A DNA stretch of 64,000 nucleotides from Ipomoea triloba (taxonomy: Eukaryota > Streptophyta > Magnoliopsida > Solanales > Convolvulaceae). Positions within the stretch are counted from its first letter, which is position 1. Each line of letters starts with the position of its first letter. The stretch is taken from contig NC_044917.1 in assembly GCF_003576645.1 (NCBI RefSeq), forward strand, positions 2,623,103-2,687,102, written 5' to 3'. The notes below the pieces were generated by a model that ran no database searches, had not been told where the DNA came from, and worked only from the letters and a program-made list of their open reading frames with translations. Positions 9,973 to 21,389 of this stretch are shown piece by piece. A program made the translations under genes and the position numbers.

Positions 9973-11040
9973 ATGAATCCCACCAACCCCACGCCGGGGA
10001 CTTCCACAATCACCGGCTCCGCCGTCACTTTCCAGCCTCCCCCAAGCCATCGGATCCTCGAGATCTGCCTCATCTCCGCCAAAGATCTCTCCCCCGTCTC
10101 TAAGCCTCTCCGCTCCTACGCCCTAATCTGGATCCACCCCAATCGGAAACGCTCCACCGGCATAGATCAGAACGGCAACACCAATCCCGCATGGAACGAT
10201 AAGTTTTCGTTTCGTGTAACCGACGAATTCCTCAGCTCCGATCGTTCCGCCGTGCACGTTGAGATCTACTCCTCATCGTGGTTCCGAGACGTGCTCGTCG
10301 GGACCGTCCGCGTCACTACGAGCAATCTAATCACGCCGATCGCCGTTAACGGCCAGAGATTTGTGGCTCTTCAGGTCCGCCGTCCGTCAGGTAATCATCA
10401 GGGAATTCTGAACATGGCGGTTTCCCTAATCGATCGTAGAGTCAATGCGAAAGGCGAAATAATCGATATGAAATTGGGGAAAATGGTGAGCGTACCTGAA
10501 TACGAAGACGACGATGACGACGACGAAGACGAGGAGAAACAGAAATTGAACGCCAAAATCCAACAATGGCGAGCCACGTCGGCCTACGAGGATTTCCCCG
10601 GGAAGGCGGGATCCATGGTGGACGGAGGATCCGTGTGCAACGGATCCCTAATAAACGCCGGATCCGAAATCTGCTCCGATATCGGACCATCCGCTTCGGT
10701 CGTCGCCGCGGAGATAATCCGAAAATCGCAATTATCTCCGTCGCAACCGAAGGAGCCGCCTCCGCCGGCCAAAAAAGGAAAAGGAAAAGGCGACGACGGC
10801 GAAGAGAGCATGATATTGGAAGACATGACCGCCGAGGAAGCGGCGGCGAAAGGGATAAACACGACGAGCGTAGAACGGTGGAAGCGGGGAGATGCGGCAA
10901 AACATGGGAAGAAGGGACAGGACAAAGACGGCAGGGTGAAGTGTTTTGCAAACGCTTACGGATTTGAATTCACCATAGTTTGCGGGGCCGGCAACGGCAA
11001 CGGAAGTAAAGTCAATAAGGCCGGAAAATCCAAGAGTTGA
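9973..11040 (+). CDS. C2-domain protein (SRC2-like), single exon, paralogue of 2908-3981
   Basis: The protein has 355 residues. The frame is open further upstream to 9895 but has no ATG there, so the ATG at 9973 is the likely start; a short out-of-frame upstream ATG at 9876 opens a 13-codon uORF. Residues about 22-140 form a C2 domain with LEICLISAKDLSPVSKP, GNTNPAWNDKFSFRV, VEIYSSSWFRDV and RRPSGNHQGILNMAVSL, the same landmarks as in the paralogue. The loop Asp residues that bind calcium are again mostly absent. A run of Asp/Glu follows near residues 176-190 and a Lys/Gly-rich segment near 270, suggesting a disordered C-terminal half. A membrane- or protein-binding adaptor is likely, but the role is unknown. 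The two paralogues face away from each other across about 6 kb of repeats. Confidence 0.87.
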   Translation: MNPTNPTPGTSTITGSAVTFQPPPSHRILEICLISAKDLSPVSKPLRSYALIWIHPNRKRSTGIDQNGNTNPAWNDKFSFRVTDEFLSSDRSAVHVEIYSSSWFRDVLVGTVRVTTSNLITPIAVNGQRFVALQVRRPSGNHQGILNMAVSLIDRRVNAKGEIIDMKLGKMVSVPEYEDDDDDDEDEEKQKLNAKIQQWRATSAYEDFPGKAGSMVDGGSVCNGSLINAGSEICSDIGPSASVVAAEIIRKSQLSPSQPKEPPPPAKKGKGKGDDGEESMILEDMTAEEAAAKGINTTSVERWKRGDAAKHGKKGQDKDGRVKCFANAYGFEFTIVCGAGNGNGSKVNKAGKSKS

Positions 11041-11274
11041 AGAAGAAGAAGATGGATGAGTAGGCCGGCGGGAGATCGAATTAATTCTGCTTAATTAGTT
11101 CAATTCCTAAAAAATCCACAATAATTTACCTACTAATTACAGTAATTAATTGATTAATTTTGGAGATTTCATTTCATCATCATCATCATCATATAATTAC
11201 TGTAAATTCCAAACTCTGATCTTCTTTTGTGTAAATTTTGGTGTAATTAATAATACATTCATCTTTTGTGTGTG

Positions 11275-11645
11275 TCCGTCTCACGGATCTTTGTTCCTGA
11301 GACATGTCGGGTCAATTTCACGTAATACTTATACTAATAAATGTAATACTAAATAAAAAATAAAATATTTATTACTTATGAGAAAATGTAATGCTTTTGA
11401 GAAAAACATAAAAAAATATTACATTTTCCTTTATAAGTGCAACATTACTTATAAGGGAAAAAAATATAATACTTTTGATGTAAAAAGTAATACTTTTACA
11501 TCAAAATATAAAAACATTACATTTGTTATCAAAAGTATGATGTTTTCCCTCATAAGTAACAAACATTTTATTCTTAATTTATTATTACATTTGTTAGTAT
11601 AAGTATTATATTTGAATATTGACCCGACCCGTCTCACGGATGAGG
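11275..11645. mobile_element. MITE with long terminal inverted repeats
   Basis: The left end (GTCCGTCTCACGGATC... GTCGGGTCAATTTCACG ... TAATACTTATACTAA) is matched in inverse order by the right end (TTAGTATAAGTATTATAT ... TTGACCCGACCCGTCTC ... ACGGATG). The interior is itself strongly self-complementary, built of AATGTAAT/ATTACATT and TACATCAAAA words. The element sits about 235 bp downstream of the second C2 gene's stop codon, probably in or near its 3' end. Confidence 0.75.
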
Positions 11646-11649
11646 ATCA

Positions 11650-13040
11650 GTGAAACAGTTGCACATAAGTGTGACCCAATTTTATAATTTTATTTTTATT
11701 TCTTTGTTTTTATTTGCTATTTTTATTATATTTAAAATTTATAATATATAAAAATAAAAGTGGTACCACTTTTGAAAGTGAGAGAGTGTTTAGAGAAAAT
11801 AGTAACGAATTTACAAATTTGATAATATGTAAGTGGGATCTATTTTTGGAAGTAAAAGAGTATCGCAAAGATAAAAATAACCTAAATTCTAAATTAATTT
11901 TTTTGTGAAAGTTGACCATTAGCTTTCTTAAAGGATGTATTAGCTTTCTTAACGGATGACAAGGAGAGTTGCACAGATTTCCACATTCATGCATGCACTC
12001 AGCACTCTCTTGGTGGAATTTTGGACGTAATATACTTTGTGCTTGTCGGATATTCCCATATTATAGTCGGCGGTCCTTTTCCATGTTACTATCTTTAACC
12101 CATTAAATATAAACTATAGTTTTTATCGTCATTCAATTCATGCCTCTTAATTGGATGGATAACTCTTACATAAATTATTAGCACATGTACTAACCCAACA
12201 TATCGACCATTAATGATTGAAAAATGTTCGGAGCTCATTATGGTTCCCCTCCTTTTCTTCTTGTGAACATTCTGACTTTTGATTTAATGTATTAAATTTT
12301 TATTCTTTTTATTATTTGTTAGATTATGAAGAAGATATTATGGGTTCTCTCGGTCAAGAAGGTCCTATGAGATGAGTATTGAGATTTTTTTTTTCTCATT
12401 TTATAACATATAAGAAAAGGGGGAAAAGACAAAAGGGGTTATAATTAGGAATAGATAAGTTGGAAGCTTGTGTGGTTGGAGTAGAACTTAAGAAGATGGA
12501 GATGAGATCAATAATGGTGGCTTAAGCTTCTCCAGGTCAACGGCCCTATCAGTCATCATCATCTTTCACTTTCACGTGCTATTAGAGACGTGAAAGAAAC
12601 CATCAATTTTTCATTATCATGCTTCCGATCCATTTTTGTTGGGAGACAAAGAAATCACCTTGACTATTTCAAGATATAGGGTTCTTGTGTAATAGATTAA
12701 TAACATATAAATTATACCTGAGAAATAAATTGAATAAAAAAGATCGTGTCACTAACTTGATAAAAAAATATTCACCAATTAAACTTATAACCTTGGACAA
12801 GAATCATATTATATCTTTTATATTTTTCTAAGGAAATGATCAAATAGGCTATCGAATTACACGCGGAACTATAATTAGGTTATCGAACTCACAAAAATTG
12901 TAATTGAATCCATGAAAAACGCAAAATCAAACAATTGAACTAAATACTATTCGTATAACAAGTAAATGCCAACACAAATAAATAAATGAGATTGATAAGT
13001 TGCATTAAATTTACTAGGTAGCTAGATATCAATTTAATTT
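11650..13040. other. spacer upstream of the DUF946 gene
   Basis: AT-rich, without a supported gene. A degenerate dispersed repeat appears at about 12830-12965 (GATCAAATAGGCTATCG; AACTAAATACTATTCGTA), whose last word reappears in the tandem array at 13046. Confidence 0.4.
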
Positions 13041-13045
13041 TTTTT

Positions 13046-13280
13046 AAAAGTACTAATAACCGTCAGTACGAATAGTATTTGGTACAATCATATTAATATA
13101 TATAATTATATATATATATATATATATATTTTAAAGTACTAATAGCCGTCAGTACGAATAGTATTTGGTACAATCATATTAATATATATAATGATATATA
13201 TATTTTTTAAAGTACTAATAGCCGTCAGTACGAATAGTATTTTGTACAATCATATTAATATATATAATAATATAAAATTT
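13046..13280 (+). repeat. three tandem ~75-bp units close upstream of a promoter
   Basis: The unit AAAGTACTAATAGCCGTCAG ... TACGAATAGTATTTGGTACA ... followed by an (AT)n spacer occurs three times, starting near 13055, 13133 and 13210. The spacer microsatellite differs in length between units while the unique part is almost unchanged. The array ends about 50 bp before the TATA box of the DUF946 gene, so it lies in the proximal promoter region. Confidence 0.85.
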
Positions 13281-13332
13281 ACTATAAACTTTTGTAAATA
13301 GTACTATAAAATTTAACACTGCCCTCTCTCCC

Positions 13333-13341
13333 TATATAAAA
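13333..13341 (+). promoter_or_regulatory. TATA box of the DUF946 gene
   Basis: TATATAAAA preceded by a CT-rich tract (GCCCTCTCTCCC). It lies 318 bp before the inferred ATG at 13659, implying a 5' untranslated region of just under 300 bp. Confidence 0.6.
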
Positions 13342-13658
13342 GTCGGCTCTTACCACTCAACCCCAAGGAAACGGTAGAATTGTTCTCCCTTGTTTTCTTG
13401 CTTGACTTTTCCCAACTCCTATGCAAATTGGTAGTTGGAATTTGCATAAACTGCATTGGAAAGAGAGGGAGAGAATAGAGAACTGTAATTCCCTCCCACC
13501 AACTCCAGCAGACAAAAACTAGAAAAAGAAGAAAAAACAGAATTTTTATCCTTCTACTAGCTGGGAATAGAAGCCTGAGAGAGGTGGATTTTGGGAATCT
13601 TGATTTGCAATTTGCAGTTTGTGATCAAGAAGCTAAGAGAGGAGAAGGAAAGAAGAGA

Positions 13659-16463
13659 ATGTTTGGGAGGGAGTGCTGCTGTTGCTGGGACAGTCAGAGT
13701 TCCCTGTTACCAGTAGAACAACCTCAAACCTTTTCCTTGCCTTCACCTCTCCCACAGTGGCCTCAAGGTGTCTCTCTCTCTCTTTGTTTGTTCAACTGTT
13801 CTTGAGTTTTTATTGCTAATGAACCCAAAGTTGCTGTCTTTTTGACTTTTTTGGTTTTGGGTCTGCATAGCTATCAGTTAATTTTTAGAAAAAGGTCATG
13901 ACTTTGATTCGAAATTGGTCTGCAATTTTATGGTTTTGGGTGTAGGGCTATTCTTTAGTCTTTACCATTTGGTTCCTTTCCTTTTTGGATGGAGTTCTGG
14001 AATCTATTTCTTGTGTTGGTAGTTGGTACTATGATTTATGCTCTTTTTCTGGGCTGAGAAAGAGATGTTTTGCTGGAATATATGAATATATCCTAACCAC
14101 CTCAGCAGTTCCTCAAATAAGTTGCACAGTGCTAAACTGGGTTTTGTTTTCTTTTTCTTTTTAAAATATTAGGAAGCTAGCTGCTGAGCATATTTGCCTT
14201 TTGTACTAAGAAGGTTATTGTCATTAAATTTGGGCTCAGAATGGTACCTGAATGACAGACACTGGCCATTTGAGATCATGGTCAATGATTAATTTCTTCC
14301 TAATTACCTTGCTTAAGTTGCTTTACTCAGTCAAAGTTCAATATTTTCACTTGGAACTCTTGAAATGGATCAAACTTTTCAGCATATATGGAGCCTGATG
14401 GTCATGGAATTAAAGCATATAAATGGATAGCTATTCACTTGTTGAATCATGGCATCTACTTATGTTTCATTGATCCATATGGAACAACTTTAAGAAAAAA
14501 CAAATTTTCATCTTTAGTATTTCTAACGATTGGAGCCCATGATTCCATCCCGATTCTAGGATTGGGGAGACAATATATGGTTTTACCCTTTTTCATTTCT
14601 TTATAGTTATATATCTGCACAAATGTGGAAAATATAAGCAATGGCTTGAACCTTGTTGAAATTGTAAAAGGAAAATAGAATTCTGTCCAGGCTATTGTGC
14701 TACATTGTGGCATGTGGAGAGAGTGTAATCTTTTGGATTCTAAAATTTTGGGAACTTTTAGTTTACGGTAATAAAGATGTATTGATAGTGCATTGAAGAA
14801 GCCATTTAACAGTATTCTTGGTATGTTTGCTTAGTATACTGACCGACATGATGCATTCCCCACAGGTAATGGTAATGATTTTGCAACTGGAAGAATATGC
14901 CTAGGGGAAATTGAAGTAGCTCAAATCACTCAGTTTGAGAAAATATGGAGCTACAGCCCGCTGTTTGAAAAATCAAACAGTATTACATTTTATCGTCCAG
15001 TGGAAATTCCTGATGGATTTTCAGTTCTTGGTCATTACTGTCAACTTGATGATGATCTTCCATTGAGAGGCTATGTTCTGGTTGCTAGAGATTTGGCTGT
15101 TTCAGATAACTTTGTTCGAGATTCGGGGTCAGATCTTCCTGCTCTCGAGAACCCTCTTGGCTACACTTTGGTCTGGAGTAAAGATTCTTATCTTAGCGGG
15201 TCTGGCTACATTTGGCTGCCAAATGCACCAGACGGTTATAAACCAATGGGCTTTGTGGTAACCACTGAGCCTGATGAACCTGATCTCGAAGACGTTAAAT
15301 GTGTCCGAGCTGACCTTACTGATGAGGCTGAAACCTGCGACGCAATCTTTAGTGCTGGCTCAATCTTGTCGAAGAGCCAACTTCAAGTTTGGACAACAAG
15401 ACCCTGCGAGAGGGGCATGTTGTGTAATGGCGTTTCAGTTGGGACGTTTTTCTGCAGTACAAACTCCAGCTCTGGCGATGACCTTAACATAGCTTGCTTG
15501 AAAAACCTCGACTCTTCTCAGGCTGCGATGCCAAACCTGGAGCAGATTCACGCTCTCATCAACCACTATGGCCCAACAGTTTACTTCCATCCGGATGAGG
15601 CTTATTTGCCTTCATCAGTCCCGTGGTTCTTCAAAAATGGTGCTCTTCTATACAAAAACGGAATGAATGGTGGTATAGCTGTTGACTCTCTAGGCTCAAA
15701 TTTGCCACCAGGGGGGGAAAACGATGGGGAATTTTGGCTTGATTTGCCAGATGACGATGAAACTAAGAATTATATCAAGTGTGGCAATATTGACAGTGCT
15801 GAACTGTATGTCCATGTAAAGCCAGCTTTAGGGGGGACTTTCACTGATATTGCAATGTGGATCTTTTGCCCCTTCAACGGGCCAGCCACCCTAAAACTAT
15901 GGTTGTGGGATTTCGAAATGAACAAAGTAGGCGAGCACGTTGGTGATTGGGAGCATTATACTCTACGCATTAGCAACTTCACTGGAGAACTTTGGTCTGT
16001 GTATTTTTCTGAGCACAGTGGTGGCGAATGGGTGGATGCCAATGACTTGGAGTTTATCGAGGGAAACAAGTGTATAGTATACTCATCAAGAAATGGCCAC
16101 GCGAGCTTCCCTCATGCTGGATGTTACCTTCAAGGCTCTTCGGTACTTGGAATAGGAGTAAGGAATGATTGCGATACGAGCAACTATTACCTGGACTCGA
16201 GCACCAAGTATCAAATCATTGCAGCTGAGCACCTCGGAGTGGGAGTCCTTGCAGAACCACCTTGGTTACAGTACATGAGGGAGTGGGGCCCTACTATCGA
16301 ATACGATTCCACATCTGAGGTGGATAAGATAATCAACCGCCTTCCCTTCTTCATTAGACTTTCAGTGGAGACTCTCTTTGAACTGTTCCCAACTGAACTA
16401 TATGGCGAGGCTGGGCCAACAGGACCAAAGGAGAAGAACAACTGGTTTGGGGATGAAAGATGA
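13659..16463 (+). CDS. DUF946 / VPS62-related protein
   Basis: Two coding exons, 13659-13767 and 14866-16463, are joined by a 1098-bp intron (CAAG|GTGTCT ... CACAG|GTAATG) that splits a Gly codon and restores one frame of 568 residues, the usual family size. The N-terminus MFGRECCCCW, the proline-rich IPQWP-like PLPQWPQG and ATGRICLGEIEV, then LGHYCQ and RGYVLVARD, are hallmarks of the plant DUF946 family annotated as Vps62-like. HVGDWEHYTLR lies near residue 391 and GHASFPHAGCY further on. The 15000-16463 part looks like a complete frame but lacks an ATG at its start, which is how the intron was recognised. No signal peptide or membrane helix is seen; molecular function is not established for the family. 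Confidence 0.92.
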
Positions 16464-16713
16464 TGCGGATCGCATTCGAAACACATTTCCACGCTGCTCT
16501 CTCAGTCGCCCATTTCATTGGTAAGCTGCATTTTTCAGATGCAGATGAAAGCTGCAGATTACCTATTGGTAATGTGAAATTGTAAAGAGAACATTTTTAG
16601 TCAGCTTTCTGTGCCAATTGTTGTCTGTATGTAATGCTTATAGAAGATTTGACTGTAATGATATAGTACTTCTGTTTAGTACAATCTACATATGCATGAT
16701 CAAAGAAGAGCAA

Positions 16714-16869
16714 CAGGGGTGGCTTATTGGCCTTCTTGGTTTGAGCCAGTCAACAATGAGCAATATAGGTTGGTTTATCTCATTGTGATCCTTTGTCAGC
16801 TAGGATTACATGGCGGGGTTTAAGTGCACACCTTCGAGTAGTGGCTGTGAGTTGACCTGGTCACTCAAA
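16714..16869 (+). mobile_element. SINE, family 2, with 12-bp target-site duplication
   Basis: The body shares AGCAATATAGGTTGGTTTA, GTGATCCTTTGTCAGCTAGG and GTAGTGGCTGTGAG with the elements near 955, 4730 and 4950, and it ends in a short A run after GTCACTC. The perfect repeats AAAGAAGAGCAA at 16702-16713 and 16870-16881 are a target-site duplication. The copy is short at its 5' end, without a clear B box. It lies about 250 bp past the DUF946 stop codon. Confidence 0.8.
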
Positions 16870-17121
16870 AAAGAAGAGCAAAAGGGAAATACTCTAGCAA
16901 TTGTCAAACTAATGGATCTGTTCAATCCATAATTCCAATAATATCATCATAATCTCAACTTTACAAGCCAGTTTCCTTTTTTGGAATCCTCATAAGTAAT
17001 CTTATCCTGGGTACTAGCAATTACCCAAGGCAAAATGGAAAAGATGAGGAAAAATATAATCTTTACATTTTTTATAGGGAATTACAGTAAGATATGGGAA
17101 AAAGAACAAGGTTTTGGGTTG

Positions 17122-20100
17122 CTATAGAAGGCCTATGACTGGTGAATGAGCAAAGATTAACTTCTCCTTATTAGACTTTAATCCCCAATTGTCCTCACAG
17201 ATGCTTTTCCTTCTTGGTTTAGCCTCTGCAAGCATTGATATGATGTCTCTCATGGATGGCCTGTCCTTGGGGAGCTTCGAAGTGCAGAGAAGCGCGATTT
17301 TAAGGACTAAAAGCATCTCTTCTTGGACATGTTTGCACTTCCCAGCTATATCAGGTTCCAGCACTTCTTCTGAGGTATTGCTGCTCTTTTTCCTTCTAAC
17401 CCATTCGACGATATCTGTGGCTTCCCCAAATGCGGGATCTAATGCCATTTTCCCTGTCAGAAGCTCCAGAAGTACTACCCCGTAACTATATATGTCGCTC
17501 TTTTCATCAACCTTCAATGTGTATCCATATTCTGCAGATTGGATAAGAGAAAGGAAGAAGATTAGTTTTCAATTCGTAGAAAGAAAAGAAGAATATGGTA
17601 ATGGTAACAAGCTGGAGAATTGAAACATGTGCTCCATCTCAACTGAAAGTCTAAGCTGATAGTTGGATTGCACATTTATGTTTATATATTCTTTATGCTC
17701 AACAGAGGGGATTTGAGAAATGTCGAATTGATGTTGAAGGAAGCGGCTAACCTGGTGCTATGTAGCCATATGATCCAGCTACCATGGAAACTGTTTCGTT
17801 CTTTCTCTGCATCATTCTTGCCAGGCCAAAGTCTGCGATTCTTGCCTCGAAATTCGAGTCTAGTAAGATGTTGTTGGGCTTGACATCGCGGTGGATGACT
17901 GGCGGGTAGCAGTCGTGGTGAAGGTAAGCTAGGCCATGAGCAACACCGAGAGCAATGTTGTACCTCGAGACCCAATCCACGAGCAACTTTCCAGCTTCCT
18001 TTCCATGCAATGCTGCACCGAGGTTTCCATTGGGCATGTACTCGTACACCATCATAACGTCTGTCTCGTTGTGGAGGTACCCCAAGAGGCGGACTATGTT
18101 TCTGTGTCGAAGTTTCCCTAGAAGGTCCACTTCTGCTAGGAGATCATCCCCCCCGGTCTCAAGGTCTCCACCCGATTTCCATAGCTTCTTTACTGCCACT
18201 ACAGAGTGGGGGTGCTGAGTTTCAGCCTTGTACACAATTCCAGAGCCTCCAATGCCAATCACATTTGATTCCTTCAAGCAGGCCAAGATGTCTGTACTGG
18301 TGAAATCCAGCCTCTGAAAGGCTATAAGTCTCCAAGGCCATTCTGAGCTGTTCTTCTTGAACCAGTCATTGAAGAAAATTTCGTACATATCCCGCTTATG
18401 ATACAGCCATTTTCCTGCTAGGACCATGGCCCCGAGAGCTAAAATGACAGATATTCCGACCACAGATCCTAGCACGATGTGTTGAACGTGGTTTTTCCTT
18501 GTCTGGGAAGGGGTGGAGAGACGGAGAGGAGAGCATGGTGGAAGTATCCCACCACAAAGACCAGCATTGCCTATAAGGTCATTGGGATTAATGGTCATTA
18601 GTATGCCATTGCTCGGGAGAGGACCCTCGAGCTTGTTGTATGACAAGTTAAACATTTCGAGAGCTGGAGAGCTCCCGAAATTGTCTGGTATCTTTCCAAC
18701 AAGGGAATTGTTTGAGAGATCAAGAATGGCTAGTGTTGGCATTGTGGCAATGGCTTTCGGGATTTCTCCAGTGAATTGGTTATTCCTAAGGTTTAACCTC
18801 ACGAGCTTTTCGCACGAAGCAATGCTTTGGGGAATTTCTCCTGAGAATTGGTTGTTTGACAGATCGAGCACCGAGAGAGAAGGGCAGTCCTGGAACTGAT
18901 CAGGAATGTTTCCCCCGAGCTTGTTGTTCGAGGCTATGAAGGTTTGAAGGCTCGGGATGGATAAAATGCCTGAGGGTAGTGATGATTCAAGGTGGTTCCA
19001 TGAGACATCAATGAATGAAAGTGAAGTGGACAGTGAAAAATCACCTGGAATCTCACCAGTGAAATTGTTTCTAGCCAATTCCAGCCTCTGAAGCTTGGAA
19101 AGATCCCCAAGACCAGCAGGAATTGTGCCAGAAAACATGTTATTCTGGATTCTAACTCGGATTAAAGAAGAACAATTCGCGAGGCCTAATGGGATGGACC
19201 CCGAGAAGGAATTGTTGAAGAGGATGAGTTTGATCAGACTGCCATTGTTGCACAATCCAGGAGGAACCTCACCTGTCAAAAAATTCGTCGAGACATCTAG
19301 CCATTGCAAGGGAGAATTTCTCCCAAGATCCTTTGGCAAAGATCCATTTAGTGAATTCTGCCAGAGCTCAAGCACTTCAAGCTTTCTCAGCTCACCTATC
19401 TTGCTTGGAATCGGACCTCTCAGCCGATTACACATGAGATTCAGCAGCTGCAAATTCTTCAACTCTGCTATCTCACTTGGGATCTCCCCAGAAAATCTGT
19501 TATCAGAAAGATCCAAGAACATCAGAGAACTGATATTCCCGATTTCAGGTGGGATCTTCCCTTCAAACCTGTTCCGGTAGAGGTAAACCGTGGTGAGATT
19601 CTGCAACTTTGCTAACTCAACTGGAATTTCACCACTCAGGGTGCCAACAGCCAGGTCAAGATAGTTAAGTCTAGTGAGATTCCCAAACTCTGCTGGAATC
19701 GAACCTTCAAACTGATTGTATCCAAGAATGATTGTCTCTAGTGACTTCAACTCACCAAGCTCTGCTGGGATCTTCCCAGTGAGATTATTCCCAGACAGCC
19801 CAAGAAACTTCAGGCTCTGCAGATTCTTGAAAGAAGCCGGGATTGAGCCTTCAAAGAAGCTCCCGCGAAAATCCAGATCTTCTAGCCCGGTCACATTGCC
19901 AAGATCCTCAGGCAATAACCCCACAAAATTGTTGCTTGAAGCATTCAGATATCTCAGGCCTGGCGCCTTCCCAAGCCCTGCTGGGAACGTGCCAACGAAG
20001 CTGTTAGAACTCACATCGACGCTCCTCAACAAAGTCAGATTAGCCAGTGAGCGTGGCAACGACGAGGACAAGTAATTGCAGCACAAATTCAGATCAGACA

Positions 20101-20377
20101 AGGCACTCAGCCCATGAATCTGTTCTGAAACATGGCCACTGAGATTCTTGTTTGACAAATCCAGCTTCTCGACAACGCCTTTCGAGTTGCAGAACACTCC
20201 AGTCCAGCCACAATGAGCTGAAATGTTGCCACTTTCTCCCCAGTCTTTCAGGTGATCCATTGGATCAACCAAACCAGCCTTAATTGACAGCAACACTGAT
20301 ACTTCATCATCATCTCCCTTGACAAAAACTAAAGACAGAACAATACAACAGTACAAGAAAACAATGTGAATTTTCAT
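17122..20377 (-). CDS. LRR receptor-like kinase, MIK1/PXL2 type
   Basis: Exon 1 (20377-17752) and exon 2 (17531-17122) flank a 220-bp intron (CCAG|GTTAGC ... CTGCAG|AATATG) that splits a Glu codon. The protein has 1011 residues. It shows a signal peptide (about 1-21), an LRR N-terminal cap with HCGWTGVFC, about two dozen LRRs, a transmembrane helix near 634-657 and a kinase domain with [11 protein letters not shown] near 708, Lys730, HRD at 829-831 and DFG at 849. All catalytic motifs are present, so an active kinase is expected. Close similarity to Arabidopsis MIK1/PXL2 includes the intron inside the [13 protein letters not shown] region and the C-terminal SPVIGLL. That family, next to PXY/TDR, perceives peptide signals at the plasma membrane; MIK1 takes part in pollen-tube attraction. 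Orthology versus close paralogy cannot be settled here. Confidence 0.93.
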
Positions 20378-20399
20378 GTCTTCTGTTTCTTGCTCTCCC

Positions 20400-20887
20400 C
20401 TCTCAGTTTCTCATCTTTTTTTTTTCTTTTCTGGTTCTTAGAACAACTGAAACTAAAGTTAAACACATATTTATCAGTTAGTTATGGTCCATGATAATGA
20501 TTACCCAAAGTGGGGTCCATGCCCATCTGCAAGAAAGAAGATGTTTGGGAATGTGTAAGTGAAGAAGAATCTAATGATCAAACACTGATATAATAATAAG
20601 GTGATTAAATTAGTAATTAATGTAAATTCGTGAGGTCTTGGGATCTGAACCAGCTAGTAATCTGCAGGTAATGACTGTAAAGCTTTTGGACTTATTAAAA
20701 GTGGAACAGACATTAAAACATGGAGGGAATGTGTTGCAGTGATTCCTTTATCTTGTAAAACAACATGCAGTAGTGTTATTGTACTTTCCTATCTTATAAT
20801 TGCTCTTTGGTCAACCCAAGTTTCTGACAATGATGTTCTTTTTCCTTAATCTTTCCTCTAATCTGCATACATTATATATGGTTAAAA
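20400..20887. other. upstream region of the receptor kinase gene
   Basis: This should contain the promoter of the minus-strand kinase gene. A CT-rich stretch at about 20393-20432 would be GA-rich 5' untranslated sequence. No other gene is seen. Confidence 0.4.
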
Positions 20888-21388
20888 CTTTATTACAATC
20901 TCATCTGTTCCCACATTTCTTAATTCTTCCCAAAAAGGTTGAATCCTTAACCTTAATGTTCTCCCACACTTCAACCCGACAAAGCATCTAGGAGGATATA
21001 AATTATGGTAAATTAGTTGAACGTAAGAGTTAAACCTTTGCTTACTGCGTACAAGGAGCCCAACCCTACTTTATTACAATCTCATCAGTTCCCACATTTC
21101 TTAATTCTTCCCGAAAAGATTGAATCCCCAACCTAAGGGTCCCCCACGCCTCAGTCCGACAGAGCATCTGAGAGGATGTAAATCATCTGAATGTAGGAGT
21201 TAGACCTTTGTTTATTGAGCACAAGGAGCCCAAACCAACTTTATTACAATCTTATCTGTTCCCACATTTCTTAATTCTTCCCAAAAAGGGTCCCCACGTC
21301 TCGGCCCGACGGAGCATCTGGTAGGATGTCATGGTAAATTAGCTGAACGTAGGGGCTAGACCTTTGGTTACTGCGCACAAGGAGCCAT
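20888..21388 (+). repeat. tandem repeat, three units of 170-181 bp
   Basis: Units start at 20888, 21069 and 21239 with CTTTATTACAATCT(C/T)AT and contain CCCACATTTCTTAATTCTTCC, CCGAC(A/G)(A/G)AGCATCT, GGTAAATTAG and ACAAGGAGCC. The last unit runs into a dispersed repeat (CTTTGAGAGGTTG ... CACTGCCGCT) that recurs near 22782. The array begins about 510 bp upstream of the receptor kinase start codon. Confidence 0.85.
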
Positions 21389-21389
21389 C

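Noticed and set aside
10442..10967. Long frames antisense to or out of frame with the second C2 gene
   Set aside because: They are shadows caused by high GC in the C2 gene; no family resemblance.
14388..14606. 72-codon frame
   Set aside because: It lies inside the DUF946 intron and resembles no protein family.
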